Virus record (IMG/VR): IMGVR_UViG_3300023106_000002
Location: 1 to 64,000 of that record
Source of the DNA: a virus
DNA length: 64,000 bases
Reading direction: 5' to 3' (one strand)
Positions within the stretch are counted from its first letter, which is position 1. Every line of letters begins with the position of its first letter. Below, in pieces: positions 9,853-18,768 of the stretch. A program made the translations under genes and the position numbers. The notes beneath the pieces are model-generated. The model was not told the origin of the DNA and made no database searches. It saw nothing but the letters and a program-made list of their open reading frames with translations.

Positions 9853-10311
9853 ATGGGAAACATCATAGAGAAACTAGGTAGACAAATTACAGATTTGTAC
9901 TCAAGAATTAGAAAACTTGAATTGTCAGGAGGAGGAAGTGGAATTCCTGATGCTCCTAGTGATGGGCAAATGTATGTAAGACAAGGTGGACAATGGGTAG
10001 TGTTATCTGCATCAGGAGTAATACCTACACTACAACAAGTATGTGAGGCTAGTACAACAGAAAGTTTGTATGCTGAAACAACACTACCAATGAGAGTTAC
10101 TTTTAATGGAGGTAGTACTACATTATCAGGTATAGAAGTAGAAACGATTTCAGCAGGAAAAAGTGTAGCAATAACACCAAGTACTTTAGAATATAGAGGT
10201 ACTGGACAGAATGCTGTACTTAAAGACAATGATGATATAGATACTGAATCAGGAGCAAGAACATTTGTATTTAATGGATTTGCTCAAGGACAACTTGCTT
10301 TAGAACCTTAA
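9853..10311 (+). CDS. Short fibre-like protein, paralog 1
   Basis: A 152-residue protein. An N-terminal coiled-coil segment (EKLGRQITDLYSRIRKLE) is followed by a Gly-rich hinge (SGGGSG) and the motif IPDAPSDGQMYVRQGGQW, typical of phage fibre and appendage proteins. The rest is beta-rich. A trimeric fibre or spike is likely. It is paralogous with the next gene over roughly the first 55 residues, sharing RQI-DLYS-I, the Gly hinge and the IP-AP-DG-Y-RQ-W motif, while the C-terminal domains differ. That suggests duplication followed by swapping of the exposed domain. Capsid head fibre or tail appendage cannot be told apart here. Confidence 0.55.
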   Translation: MGNIIEKLGRQITDLYSRIRKLELSGGGSGIPDAPSDGQMYVRQGGQWVVLSASGVIPTLQQVCEASTTESLYAETTLPMRVTFNGGSTTLSGIEVETISAGKSVAITPSTLEYRGTGQNAVLKDNDDIDTESGARTFVFNGFAQGQLALEP

Positions 10312-10316
10312 AACTT

Positions 10317-10826
10317 ATGAGTACAGAACTTGATAAAATGAGAAGACAAATTGTTGATCTTTATAGTAAGATTGATAAAATGTCACAAGGTGGAGGTGAA
10401 GGAGGAATACCTGAAGCACCTGAAGATGGAGAACAGTATGGAAGACAATCAAATGAATGGACACTTATTGATAATACTATAGGTAATGTAAGACCTTATA
10501 AATCATTTACTGCAAATATAACACAAGATGGTACAGACTCACCAATAGTAATTGATTACATTCTTGAAAATCAGTTTAACTCAGAAATTACTACACAGAG
10601 AATTGTTCAAGGTCAACATAAAATAACTTGTACAGAGTGGATTGTTGATAATGAAAAGGTAAGAATATATCCTGAATATGTTGTTAATGGTGCAGGTAAT
10701 GTAGGTTTGACAGCAAGTACAGGATTTGATTCTAGTACAGGTTCTATACAAATATTTGCGAATCAAAATGGAACACCAAGTGATTACTTTGGATTTGAAA
10801 GAATAGAACTAAGAATTTACGATTAA
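10317..10826 (+). CDS. Short fibre-like protein, paralog 2
   Basis: A 169-residue protein starting 5 bases after its paralog. It repeats the same plan: coiled-coil start (LDKMRRQIVDLYSKIDKM), Gly hinge (GGGEGG), the motif IPEAPEDGEQYGRQSNEW, then a beta-rich C-terminal domain of about 110 residues unlike that of paralog 1. The two probably share the same anchor on the virion and present different tips. Likely surface appendage; receptor binding to surface sugars is possible but is not shown by the sequence. Confidence 0.55.
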   Translation: MSTELDKMRRQIVDLYSKIDKMSQGGGEGGIPEAPEDGEQYGRQSNEWTLIDNTIGNVRPYKSFTANITQDGTDSPIVIDYILENQFNSEITTQRIVQGQHKITCTEWIVDNEKVRIYPEYVVNGAGNVGLTASTGFDSSTGSIQIFANQNGTPSDYFGFERIELRIYD

Positions 10827-10840
10827 TAATAACTATCATT

Positions 10841-11869
10841 ATGGCAGTAGCTTATACATATAAGAAGTACAAAGATGTTTATACGTTGCAAAACATCAAC
10901 TCAAATAATATCAGTTATATTTTTGAGAAGGTAGATTGTGATAATGTTGAAAACATTGAAAGCGGAGTATTAGTAGCAAATGCTATTTATACATTACCTC
11001 TTAATAGAATTGATGGTACTTATCAATTAAGATTAAGTGATGGTAATTTAAATACAGCATTAATAATTAAGTATTATAACAACTTGCTTATTAGCGTTAT
11101 TAATAGTGTGGAAGTAACTATCTGCAAATGCTGTCAAGATTGTGATGAATGCGATGAAACAGATTATTGTGATGTACAGTTAAGTGCAATCCTAAGTACA
11201 TTAAGTTATTCAATATTAATGAATCCTGAATATGCTCGATACATTAATATCATTGCTGAAAGCATTAAATGTAAGATTGATGATGTGCTATTATTTTCAT
11301 TAACTAATAAGTTAATCAATGGTGAAGAAGATCAGAAAGACTTAGTTCTTAAACTAATAGGTATGTACTATCTTGCATACTATGTCAAAGATGTTCTTGC
11401 AGCAGAAGATGAAGAAGAAGCTGAATACATTAAACAAAAATATAACTATTCTAAAATTGTAAAGTGCTTGAGAAAACTAAGTATTGATATTGATGAAACA
11501 AATGATGGATTCTTAGATACTCCTTCAATTAGAGTACATTACTGGCAAGGAACATTGGGTCAAACTTTTGCTCAAATACAAGCTTTGTTTTCATCTGCGT
11601 TTGTTGCTAGCAAACCTTATCAATTATTCGATACTTTTGAACAAGGATATACAGTACCTTATACTGTTGCAGGAGGAAGACCTTGCTTTGCAATTGTAAA
11701 TACAGATGATATTAACTTTCAATTGAAAGATCAATTCAATGGAGATGTTACTGACGAGTTTGATTCTATTTATTCAACTATGTTAAGAACTACTCTATTT
11801 GTTGCTAAAGAACCTAAGGGTATAAGTGAAGTCTACTTTAAATTTAAAAAAATAACTTATGGCATTTAA
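10841..11869 (+). CDS. Virion protein with Cys cluster
   Basis: A 342-residue protein of unknown function. Residues 1-90 look like a beta-rich domain. Residues 95-110 carry six cysteines (C95, C97, C98, C101, C104, C110) in the stretch CKCCQDCDECDETDYC. Residues 115-215 are helical (LSAILSTLSYSILMNPEYA and following). The last 110 residues look like a separate beta-rich module (HYWQGTLGQTFAQIQ onward). The Cys-rich hinge between two domains resembles clusters in other virion genes of this phage. The end overlaps the next gene by 11 bases. Location among fibre genes suggests an adaptor or appendage role, which is inference. Confidence 0.45.
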   Translation: MAVAYTYKKYKDVYTLQNINSNNISYIFEKVDCDNVENIESGVLVANAIYTLPLNRIDGTYQLRLSDGNLNTALIIKYYNNLLISVINSVEVTICKCCQDCDECDETDYCDVQLSAILSTLSYSILMNPEYARYINIIAESIKCKIDDVLLFSLTNKLINGEEDQKDLVLKLIGMYYLAYYVKDVLAAEDEEEAEYIKQKYNYSKIVKCLRKLSIDIDETNDGFLDTPSIRVHYWQGTLGQTFAQIQALFSSAFVASKPYQLFDTFEQGYTVPYTVAGGRPCFAIVNTDDINFQLKDQFNGDVTDEFDSIYSTMLRTTLFVAKEPKGISEVYFKFKKITYGI

Positions 11870-13508
11870 TGATATTATTACAGGACTTCGTGTTGTAAAC
11901 CAAGAACCTTTAGATCCTAAGAAGTGGTCACCAAGTGAAAATATATTATCATCACTTGGTGCATCAAATACATTAGCATATACTTATTATGATGGTATGC
12001 GAGTAGACTGCGCAGCAGAAGGAACTGTATGGGAGTGGAGAGAAAAGCAAGAAGATGAAAACGGACTTACTATTGACTTTGTGTATCCTGCTAGTTGGAT
12101 AGTTAATGGTATTGATTATTCATCTAAAACTTATAACTTTTTTAAAGTACTTCAAGCAATTGATGTTGATGTAGATATTGAAACAACTACTTTAATTATT
12201 ACAAAAGAAGTTGATAATGGTAAAATAACATTTACTATTGATACACCTGCTATATCAGATTTAAGACAGTTTGTTGTAAACAATGCTTATACAGGAGATG
12301 AAGAAATAGGTACAAATGCAAAACCTTTTAAAGATATACCTCAAGCATTGACTACGTTTATTGGTACAGGAACATTACAATCTCCTCAATATGCAGGAGC
12401 ATTTATTGATGTGCAGCCAGGAAATGCTCCTTATAATGTTGTACAGCATTTTACAATTAATAACTGTAGAGTACTTGTAAGAAATGGAGCAACTGTAAAT
12501 TCAAATCCTACTATAAACTGGTCAATTGATTATGAACTGTTACCTATAGGTGTTGCTTCAAATACTATTATTGATGTTGAAGAAGGTGGTAATTTTATTT
12601 GCTTTAAAAATGGTTGTAGAAACAAAGGTACAAATGTAGCATCGAGTAACTATGAGATAAGTAAAACAATCTATATAAAAGGTATGGGTCAAATGAAACT
12701 GGCTCCTGCTTCTTCAAGCAATCCAAATCAATATGTATTATTTGATTGTAATGCTGATAAAAGTGTAAGAGGAAATGATGGTGGTGCATTGCTTAATATA
12801 GAAAATACAAGTATTAATACAGAAGATCAACCTATTATTAAAGCAGGTAGCAATTTCATTGATTTTAAAAACGTTAAGTTTGGAATTAGTAGTATAGGTA
12901 GAGCAGTATCAGAAGATTTAGTTGCATTTCAATTTGCAGGATCAAGTTCTATCAGAGCATCTAATTGTACATTTTATTATTATGGTACTAATAATATTAA
13001 AGTGGGTATGACTTTAGACAATACTTGTCGTGTTGTTCTTACTAATCCAATTCTTAATGGAAACTTAACCACCTGTTTCGCAAAGAATTTATCAACTACT
13101 CAAAAATCTGAACTTACAATGCTAAGTAGTACGACTATTGATGGGTTTTATATTGTTGATTTAAATAATGGTACACCTTTATCAACTCCTAGTAACTTAC
13201 TATTAAGTAATTTGCTTTCAGGTAAGTGGGATACATTACGAATTAACAACTGTTATATTAACAGAGCATCAATTGATTCTACAAAGATTGATTTAACTAA
13301 TGCGAACTTTCAAGGATGCATCAACTTTTTTGGAAATCCAATCAATAATGTCATTCAGGTGAGAGAAGATTTACCTATTAGAACAGGAAGAACAACTGGT
13401 TCGATTCCTGCAACAGACTTACCAAAGAATACGAAATTTATTAATACAGCAGGAGCAGCAGTAAATACAACTCCTACATTAAGTTGGTTTATTGATATAA
13501 ACATTTAA
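11859..13508 (+). CDS. Putative beta-helix fibre or spike protein
   Basis: A 549-residue protein whose central part suggests a parallel beta-helix (pectin-lyase-like): Asn/Thr/Val/Ile/Gly-rich short strands, and the segment TGDEEIGTNAKPFKDIPQAL, which resembles the entry motif of beta-helical tailspikes (a stacking of G-P-F-x-x-I-x-x-A-L). Short repeating strands such as FTINNCRVLVRNGATV follow. The first 100 residues likely form an attachment domain. The C-terminus ends in a compact Thr/Pro-rich segment. Tail spikes of this fold bind or cleave surface polysaccharide, but no catalytic residues can be assigned from sequence alone. Confidence 0.55.
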   Translation: MAFNDIITGLRVVNQEPLDPKKWSPSENILSSLGASNTLAYTYYDGMRVDCAAEGTVWEWREKQEDENGLTIDFVYPASWIVNGIDYSSKTYNFFKVLQAIDVDVDIETTTLIITKEVDNGKITFTIDTPAISDLRQFVVNNAYTGDEEIGTNAKPFKDIPQALTTFIGTGTLQSPQYAGAFIDVQPGNAPYNVVQHFTINNCRVLVRNGATVNSNPTINWSIDYELLPIGVASNTIIDVEEGGNFICFKNGCRNKGTNVASSNYEISKTIYIKGMGQMKLAPASSSNPNQYVLFDCNADKSVRGNDGGALLNIENTSINTEDQPIIKAGSNFIDFKNVKFGISSIGRAVSEDLVAFQFAGSSSIRASNCTFYYYGTNNIKVGMTLDNTCRVVLTNPILNGNLTTCFAKNLSTTQKSELTMLSSTTIDGFYIVDLNNGTPLSTPSNLLLSNLLSGKWDTLRINNCYINRASIDSTKIDLTNANFQGCINFFGNPINNVIQVREDLPIRTGRTTGSIPATDLPKNTKFINTAGAAVNTTPTLSWFIDINI

Positions 13509-13517
13509 TAATAACAG

Positions 13518-15374
13518 ATGAAGAACTTTGAACTAAAGGTATCAAAAGATTTAAATATTTTATTCGCAGAAGTAAGATGTTTAAAAAAGAACATAGGATG
13601 TTCTGATTCATCAGTTGCTTATGTTAAGACAGTAAACAATATGTCACCTGATGAATTCGGGAATGTGAATGTTGAAGGTGGTGGAGGTTCAGGACTTGAA
13701 TTAGGGATTACTTCTGATACTGCTTTTAGAGGGGACTACGGGCAAAACGCCTATGTTCATTCTTTGCTGGTATCAGGTAATCCTCATAATGTTAATAAAA
13801 CTGAAATAGGTTTACCTTTTGTTGATAATACATCAGATGTAGACAAACCTGTGAGTACTGCTCAACAAGCTGCTATTGATTTTGTTGAGTTTACTATAGG
13901 TATGCATACCTCAAATACATCTAATCCTCATAATGTTACAGCTACACAAGTTGGATTAGGAAATGTTAACAATACTTCAGATGCAAATAAACCTTTATCT
14001 ACTGCAAGCATTAGTGCCTTATCAGGTAAAGCAGATTTAGATGGTAATGGTAAAGTACCTTTAAGTCAGATTAATGATGTATTACTTGGTAATGTACATT
14101 ATAGAGGACTTTATAATGGGACTATAGTTACAGCTTCTCCTGATCCTTCTTTAATAGGTAATCCTTTACCATCAGCAAGTAATGTAGGATATTATTTCAT
14201 ATCTACAGGAGTATTTACTCTTAGTGGAAACTCTTACAATGTAGGAGACTGGCTTATTGCAAATGGTACAGCTTATGATAAAGTTGATAATACTGATGCA
14301 GTATCAACTGTAAATGGACAAACTGGAGTTGTAGTTATAGGTAAGAGTGATGTAGGATTATCTAATGTAGATAATACTTCAGATATAAACAAACCTGTTT
14401 CATCAGCGCAAGCAACAGCAATAGCATTAAAGCAGAATCAATTAAATGGTACAGGTCTTGTCAGAATGACAGGAACAACTGTATCTTATGATACAGCAGT
14501 ATATCTTACTTCTGTATCGAATGCTAATGTAACAGTAGGAGCAAACATTGATGCAGCTAAAATTGGTACAGGTATAGTATCTACAACAGAATTTAATTAT
14601 TTAGATGGAGTTACATCATCAATACAAACTCAGATTGATAATCAATGGGGAACAACAGGTAATGCTCTTCCCGATGCAACTAAAGTATTAGGTAGTACTA
14701 ATAATGTTAACTTTAGTATCATAAGAAACAATGCTCCACAGTTTATTTTTAATAATGGATCAATAGGAGTAAGTGGAAATACTATGCTTATTGGAGGTAA
14801 TGTTGGAAACAATGGTAGTTTATTTATTGGTAATGGTTCAGGTGGAGGATACTTTACTAGAAACATTACTGGTTCTGCATCAGTATTTAAGTTCTCTAAT
14901 TTATTTTCAACATCAACAGGTAACATTCTTGACTTAGAAAGTAATATTGGAGGAACTATAGCTGTAAGAGCAGCTTTCCAAAATGATGGAAGATTGACTA
15001 TACCTAATGGAACACAACCTACAGATGCGGTTAATTTAAGTCAGGTTACTACACCTGTTGTAGAAGTTGTTACAGCTTCTCAACCTATGAATGTGAATAC
15101 AAAATATATCGCAAACTTAGGAACTTTAGTTACTTTACCTTTACCTGCAACAGCAGCACAAGGACAACAGATTCTTGTAAGAGGTAAAGGTTTAGGAGGT
15201 TGGAAGATTACTCAAAATGCAGGACAAGTAATACATGGTGCATCAGATACAACAACTGGTACAGGAGGTTCTATTGCATCTCAATCAAGATATGATACTG
15301 TAGCACTTGAATGTATTACAGCTAATACTGACTGGATCATTATTTCTAATAGAGGAACTTTAACAATAGTATAA
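13518..15374 (+). CDS. Tail fibre protein with repeated NTSDxxKPxS motif
   Basis: A 618-residue fibre. After an N-terminal segment (about 60 residues) comes a Gly-rich linker (EGGGGSG). Three copies follow of a repeat with core GL-x-x-V-D/N-NTSD-x-x-KP-x-S-x-A, two of them preceded by NPHNV, as in phage tail fibre shafts. Next come a GQTGVVVIGKSDVGL segment and a long Ser/Asn/Gly/Thr-rich beta region. The C-terminal 100 residues (VEVVTASQPMNVNTKYIANL onward) look like a compact beta domain common at the tip of Bacteroidota phage fibres. It is expected to be a trimer used in receptor recognition. The next gene starts 1 base after the stop. Confidence 0.75.
   Translation: MKNFELKVSKDLNILFAEVRCLKKNIGCSDSSVAYVKTVNNMSPDEFGNVNVEGGGGSGLELGITSDTAFRGDYGQNAYVHSLLVSGNPHNVNKTEIGLPFVDNTSDVDKPVSTAQQAAIDFVEFTIGMHTSNTSNPHNVTATQVGLGNVNNTSDANKPLSTASISALSGKADLDGNGKVPLSQINDVLLGNVHYRGLYNGTIVTASPDPSLIGNPLPSASNVGYYFISTGVFTLSGNSYNVGDWLIANGTAYDKVDNTDAVSTVNGQTGVVVIGKSDVGLSNVDNTSDINKPVSSAQATAIALKQNQLNGTGLVRMTGTTVSYDTAVYLTSVSNANVTVGANIDAAKIGTGIVSTTEFNYLDGVTSSIQTQIDNQWGTTGNALPDATKVLGSTNNVNFSIIRNNAPQFIFNNGSIGVSGNTMLIGGNVGNNGSLFIGNGSGGGYFTRNITGSASVFKFSNLFSTSTGNILDLESNIGGTIAVRAAFQNDGRLTIPNGTQPTDAVNLSQVTTPVVEVVTASQPMNVNTKYIANLGTLVTLPLPATAAQGQQILVRGKGLGGWKITQNAGQVIHGASDTTTGTGGSIASQSRYDTVALECITANTDWIIISNRGTLTIV
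13779..14424 (+). repeat. Three tail-fibre shaft repeats
   Basis: Protein-level repeats of about 30 residues begin at 13779, 13923 and 14340. Each contains GL-x-x-V-D/N-NTSD-x-x-KP-x-S-x-A; the first two start with NPHNV. At base level they share aat cct cat aat gtt and related blocks. The third is separated from the second by about 330 bases, so it is not a strict tandem array. Confidence 0.7.
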
Positions 15375-15375
15375 T

Positions 15376-15900
15376 ATGGCTTTAGTAACTAGACGAGAAA
15401 CGAGTAGAGGATTTTCCCTTACTGAGACAGGAGGTAATACTTTAACTAATAGTACTGTTGAAACCAGTCTCTTTAGTTACGTTATTCCAGCAGGAAAGAT
15501 GGGTACAAGTAAAATTCTTAAATTTGAAATCATTTGTCATATTACTACTCCTGCATTAAGTATTCCTTCTTTAACAATCAAGATAAAACTTGGTGCAGCG
15601 GTATTGACTATTGTATCAACTGCTACATTAGGAGCAGCAATAGCAGATAAACCTATTAAGATAGAAGGAACTATTGCAAATCTTAGCGCAACAAATGCTC
15701 AATTCGTATATGCTCAACTTACAAGTGCAAGTGGTTCAGGATTAATTTTTTCATTACTGTCTGCATCTACTGTTGTAACAGATGCAGCATGGACAGTAGA
15801 TACTACATTAGATCAAACTTTTGCTGTGACAGGACAGTTTGGTGGTTTATCAGGGACAACAAGCATAACACCTAAATTAGTATCAATCGATTTATCTTAA
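15376..15900 (+). CDS. Small beta-rich fibre-associated protein
   Basis: A 174-residue protein directly behind the tail fibre gene, starting 1 base after its stop. It is rich in Ser, Thr, Ala, Ile and Leu with alternating hydrophobic residues, as in a jelly-roll or beta-sandwich fibre tip (FSLTETGGNTLTNSTVETSL at the start, then LKFEIICHITT, LTIKIKLGAAVLTI). No Cys cluster, signal peptide or catalytic motif is seen. It may be a second receptor-binding subunit or a fibre assembly partner; both are guesses based on position and composition. Confidence 0.5.
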   Translation: MALVTRRETSRGFSLTETGGNTLTNSTVETSLFSYVIPAGKMGTSKILKFEIICHITTPALSIPSLTIKIKLGAAVLTIVSTATLGAAIADKPIKIEGTIANLSATNAQFVYAQLTSASGSGLIFSLLSASTVVTDAAWTVDTTLDQTFAVTGQFGGLSGTTSITPKLVSIDLS

Positions 15901-15904
15901 TACT

Positions 15905-16492
15905 ATGTCAATATTTAGCAACATATTTTTATTTTTTGTTAGAAACATTTATCTGATACATCAGGGTTCTTTATCTATAAAGTTAAAAGCAGTAGCTAAA
16001 CTATCACTTGCTGTTAGTCCTGTTGCTTATATCATAGAGAAGGTGACATTATGGTCTTTACTTAATCAAGATTTCATGGCAGGTATATTGGCTGCTATTA
16101 TTATTGATTATATCATAGGTTGTATGTATCATGGATTTAAGAAAAGAGATTGGGATAACAAAAAGAATATACAAGGTCTTCTTACAAAGATAGGTTTTGC
16201 TGCAACTGCTGCTATCTTGTTTGAAATACTTAGTGGTATGACTATCAAACATCAAAATATATATGACTACTTACAACTTATAACAAGGTTGATGGTATTC
16301 TTATATCCTGCTGGTTCAGCATTCATGAACATGAGTGCACTAACAGATGGAGCATTTCCACCTACAGGATGGATCAATAGAATTAAACGTTTCAATAAAG
16401 ACTTGGATGTTGAGAAACTTACAGGCAGTCAAGTTCCTCGTCAAGAACCAGCATCAGAAGATGATGTGATGCCTAAACCGCCTCAGGATTAA
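15905..16492 (+). CDS. Putative holin (phage holin family 4-like)
   Basis: A 195-residue membrane protein with hydrophobic segments near residues 57-75, 96-112 and 122-142, a possible further one near 8-19, and a charged Pro-rich tail (QEPASEDDVMPKPPQD). The layout AGILAAIIIDYIIGCMYHGF, charged loop, GLLTKIGFAATAAILFE, then a segment ending in a Gly/Pro loop (GAFPPTGWINRI) resembles the Clostridium-type holin family (a DxxxG first helix, a GLLxK second helix). A holin would form inner-membrane pores at the end of infection. No endolysin gene is recognisable nearby, which weakens the call. A structural membrane protein is an alternative. Confidence 0.5.
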   Translation: MSIFSNIFLFFVRNIYLIHQGSLSIKLKAVAKLSLAVSPVAYIIEKVTLWSLLNQDFMAGILAAIIIDYIIGCMYHGFKKRDWDNKKNIQGLLTKIGFAATAAILFEILSGMTIKHQNIYDYLQLITRLMVFLYPAGSAFMNMSALTDGAFPPTGWINRIKRFNKDLDVEKLTGSQVPRQEPASEDDVMPKPPQD

Positions 16493-16503
16493 AATTTGAA
16501 AAA

Positions 16504-16537
16504 TTGGCTGTACCATTTAATTTTTTGCATATATTTG
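16504..16537 (+). promoter_or_regulatory. Candidate Bacteroidota-type promoter ahead of nuclease and connector genes
   Basis: TTGG at 16504-16507 and TATATTTG at 16530-16537 resemble the -33/-7 elements, with a 22-base spacer, slightly longer than usual. The -7 element ends 4 bases before the next ATG. As at the scaffold promoter, the sequence TTTGTA precedes the start. The gap is 49 bases and carries no other feature. Confidence 0.45.
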
Positions 16538-16541
16538 TACA

Positions 16542-17309
16542 ATGGAAGCAATTAAATCTAAAATCCAATCTCAGTTCAGTCAATTAGAATTTGATGAGGC
16601 TGCGCATACCTATAAGGCTCAGGGATTAAAATATCCTTCAGTATCATCTCACATTCATAATTTTGAAGAAGCTGTAAATTGGGAAGAGAAAGCAGGACAT
16701 GTAGCAAGAAGAGATGGTAAGACTACAGAACAAGTGCTAGGAGAATGGAAAGAAAATAATGAAGAGTCAACAGATAGAGGTCATAGAGTTCACTTGTTTG
16801 GTGAACTTTATCCATTTAATAGAAACTTGAAACCATTCATTATGAAGGATGGTAAACCTTGTCCTCAAGAATTAGCAGTTATGAAGTTTTGGAATGATCT
16901 TCCAGCACATATAATTATAGTATCACTTGAGATAAGAATGTTTCATCCTTTGTTAAGATATGCGGGAACAAGTGACATTCTATTATACAACATTAAAGAT
17001 GGTACTTTTATCATAGCAGATTATAAAACAAACAATGATCTGTTCAAGAACTTTAAAGGTAAAAAGTTACTTGCTCCATTTGGACACTTACTTGATTGTC
17101 CTTTAAACAAATATCAAATTCAATTATCACTATATCAGATACTCTTTGAACAAACTGGATATAAAGTTTCACAAAGAAAGATTATATGGTTATTGAAAGA
17201 AGACATGGTTGTAAACAAGGTACAGTACAAAGCAGGAGAATATGTTATGTTCGATGCTGAAGATTTGACAGATACTTTGAGAAATTATCTATCTAAACAA
17301 TTAAATTAA
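16542..17309 (+). CDS. PD-(D/E)XK nuclease, RecB/Cas4-like, in the structural block
   Basis: A 255-residue nuclease of the PD-(D/E)XK superfamily. Motif residues visible: H84 in RGHRVHLFGE, E130 in SLEIRMF, D145 in AGTSDILL, D160 and K162 in IIADYKTN, and the Q-x-x-x-Y element at Q194-Y198 (YQIQLSLY). This order (H, E, D, DxK, QxxxY) is that of RecB-family and Cas4-like exonucleases. It sits between a holin-like gene and connector genes and may have its own promoter. Nucleases occur at similar places in crAss-like genomes, from memory. A job in DNA maturation, packaging or host DNA degradation is possible; none is shown. Confidence 0.8.
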   Translation: MEAIKSKIQSQFSQLEFDEAAHTYKAQGLKYPSVSSHIHNFEEAVNWEEKAGHVARRDGKTTEQVLGEWKENNEESTDRGHRVHLFGELYPFNRNLKPFIMKDGKPCPQELAVMKFWNDLPAHIIIVSLEIRMFHPLLRYAGTSDILLYNIKDGTFIIADYKTNNDLFKNFKGKKLLAPFGHLLDCPLNKYQIQLSLYQILFEQTGYKVSQRKIIWLLKEDMVVNKVQYKAGEYVMFDAEDLTDTLRNYLSKQLN

Positions 17310-17310
17310 T

Positions 17311-18021
17311 ATGGCTGCTATAACTATTGGTGAGATGATTGACAGAGTTCAAACTCTTTATAATAAAGGAGTGAAGAGTGATGATACTCGTTTAAAAGAT
17401 CGCTATGTTTATAGCAAACTTAAAACAGTATGGGGAAAGTTAATAACTCAAAAGATCATTAAGAAACAATTCATTAGTGATTGGAGTTATACTGTATTAC
17501 CATGTGTAGAACTTATACCTGTTGCTAATCATGAATGTCCTTGTATTCCTGACTTAGGATGCAAAGTATACAGAACTCGTTATTCATTACCTAAATCATT
17601 AAGCGATTTGAATGAACATATCATTAGATATGTAATGAACATTACAAGTGGTAGTATAATTAGTCCTAGCACTAGAGAAACTTATATACACAATCAAGGA
17701 AATAAATTTACATCTCAAGGATTAAGATACATCATTGAGAAAGGACATATATTTGTGTATGGTAAAAACGTACCTACTTTGATTAAGATTAAATATCTTC
17801 CTGAAGATCCTATTGAAGCACTTGCATATCCATCTTTTTGTGGTGACTGTAAAGATTGTGATGATTGTATTGCTATACGAGATATGGTATTTCCTATTGA
17901 TGGAGATATGATTGATGATGTTATTGAAATGACAAACATTGAAATCGCTAAATACTTTGTACAAGGTAGAGAAGATCTAAGTAATAATGCAGTTGATTCA
18001 ATAAGAGAAGAAGCGAAGTAG
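17311..18021 (+). CDS. Head-tail connector/ring protein with two Cys clusters
   Basis: A 236-residue protein starting ITIGEMIDRVQTLYNKGV, followed by SDDTRLKDRYVYSKLKTVWGKLI, a helical start recognised from crAss-like phages as part of the tail-ring or P22 gp4-like connector set. Two Cys groups are present: C76, C78, C84 (CPCIPDLGC) and C177, C180, C183, C186 (CGDCKDCDDC), spaced like metal ligands. The C-terminal 50 residues are helical (DDVIEMTNIEIAKYFVQGRE). It starts 1 base after the nuclease gene and ends 1 base before the IHF-like gene. The connector role is inference from synteny. Confidence 0.6.
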   Translation: MAAITIGEMIDRVQTLYNKGVKSDDTRLKDRYVYSKLKTVWGKLITQKIIKKQFISDWSYTVLPCVELIPVANHECPCIPDLGCKVYRTRYSLPKSLSDLNEHIIRYVMNITSGSIISPSTRETYIHNQGNKFTSQGLRYIIEKGHIFVYGKNVPTLIKIKYLPEDPIEALAYPSFCGDCKDCDDCIAIRDMVFPIDGDMIDDVIEMTNIEIAKYFVQGREDLSNNAVDSIREEAK

Positions 18022-18022
18022 T

Positions 18023-18496
18023 ATGGACAAAACAGAAGCTAGTACAAGAGAGAGTTATGCTGCTTATCGTAAAGCTGTTGATAAACCTCAGAAGATTGAA
18101 GTTTATACAAGATTAGCTAATGCTTATAATAAATTTCTATTCGATAAAGTATTCGATGGAGAAGAAGTGACTCTTCCTGCAAGGATGGGAACTCTAATGA
18201 TTGTTGGTAAGAAACATGGAATTCATTTTTCAGAGAAATCAGGAAGACCTTTACTAGCACCTCATTGGAGAAAGACCAAAGAACTATGGGAAACAAGTGA
18301 TGTAGCAAGAGCAAATAGAACCGTGGTTTATTGTACTAATGAACATAGTGGAGGAGTAAGATATAAATTTTTATGGTCAAAGAATAAAGTGGCTATTGAA
18401 AACAAGTACTTATACACACTAAGAGTAACACGAACAAACAAGAGAAGATTGTATAGAGCAATAATGGCAGGAACTGAATATTATGTAAAACAATAA
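18023..18496 (+). CDS. IHF/HU-like structural protein (tail ring)
   Basis: A 157-residue basic protein that matches what is called the IHF subunit-like gene in crAss-like phages. It has an N-terminal helical part (YAAYRKAVDKPQKIEVYTRL), then FLFDKVFDGEEVTLPARMGTL, the G-x-x-x-x-LP-R-x-G-x-L pattern of HU/IHF-type proteins, a beta arm, and conserved PHWRKTKELW. Several Tyr/Arg-rich strands close the chain. In crAss-like particles such proteins form rings in the tail rather than chromatin (known from structural work, not visible here). Its surroundings, connector genes on both sides, favour the tail role. DNA binding in the infected cell remains possible. Confidence 0.65.
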   Translation: MDKTEASTRESYAAYRKAVDKPQKIEVYTRLANAYNKFLFDKVFDGEEVTLPARMGTLMIVGKKHGIHFSEKSGRPLLAPHWRKTKELWETSDVARANRTVVYCTNEHSGGVRYKFLWSKNKVAIENKYLYTLRVTRTNKRRLYRAIMAGTEYYVKQ

Positions 18497-18500
18497 CGAT

Positions 18501-18764
18501 ATGGCAGCAGACTTAAAATCAGCAAGTTTTGAAGGCAAGAAAGAATTTACTTTACCTAAAGGAGCAAAGGTAATATCTAAAGAAGTTAGATTAACTGTAA
18601 AGGAAATTGAAAATGGATTCATCTTGTGTAAGAGTTACGATATAAGATATACAGCAGGAGATCATACTGATTATGTTTACTTCAGTAAAGAATGGTACTC
18701 AGCAACAAATCCTATTGAAGTTAAGATTGATAACAAGGAGATGTCCTTAGCAGATAAATTATAA
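18501..18764 (+). CDS. Small conserved protein in connector cluster
   Basis: An 87-residue protein of unknown function. It reads as a short beta-rich domain: FTLPKGAKVISKEVRLTVKE, IENGFILCKSYDIRYTAG, DYVYFSKEWYSATNPIEVKI, then a short helix (KEMSLADKL). No signal peptide or motif was seen. It lies 4 bases from both neighbours in a tight run of connector genes, so it is translated as part of the operon. A small virion or assembly factor is likely by context only. Confidence 0.5.
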   Translation: MAADLKSASFEGKKEFTLPKGAKVISKEVRLTVKEIENGFILCKSYDIRYTAGDHTDYVYFSKEWYSATNPIEVKIDNKEMSLADKL

Positions 18765-18768
18765 TAAG

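Noticed and set aside
13779-14424. Tail fibre repeats as a CRISPR-like or tandem DNA array
   Set aside because: The repeats are protein-level, in frame and diverged, and part of a fibre shaft.
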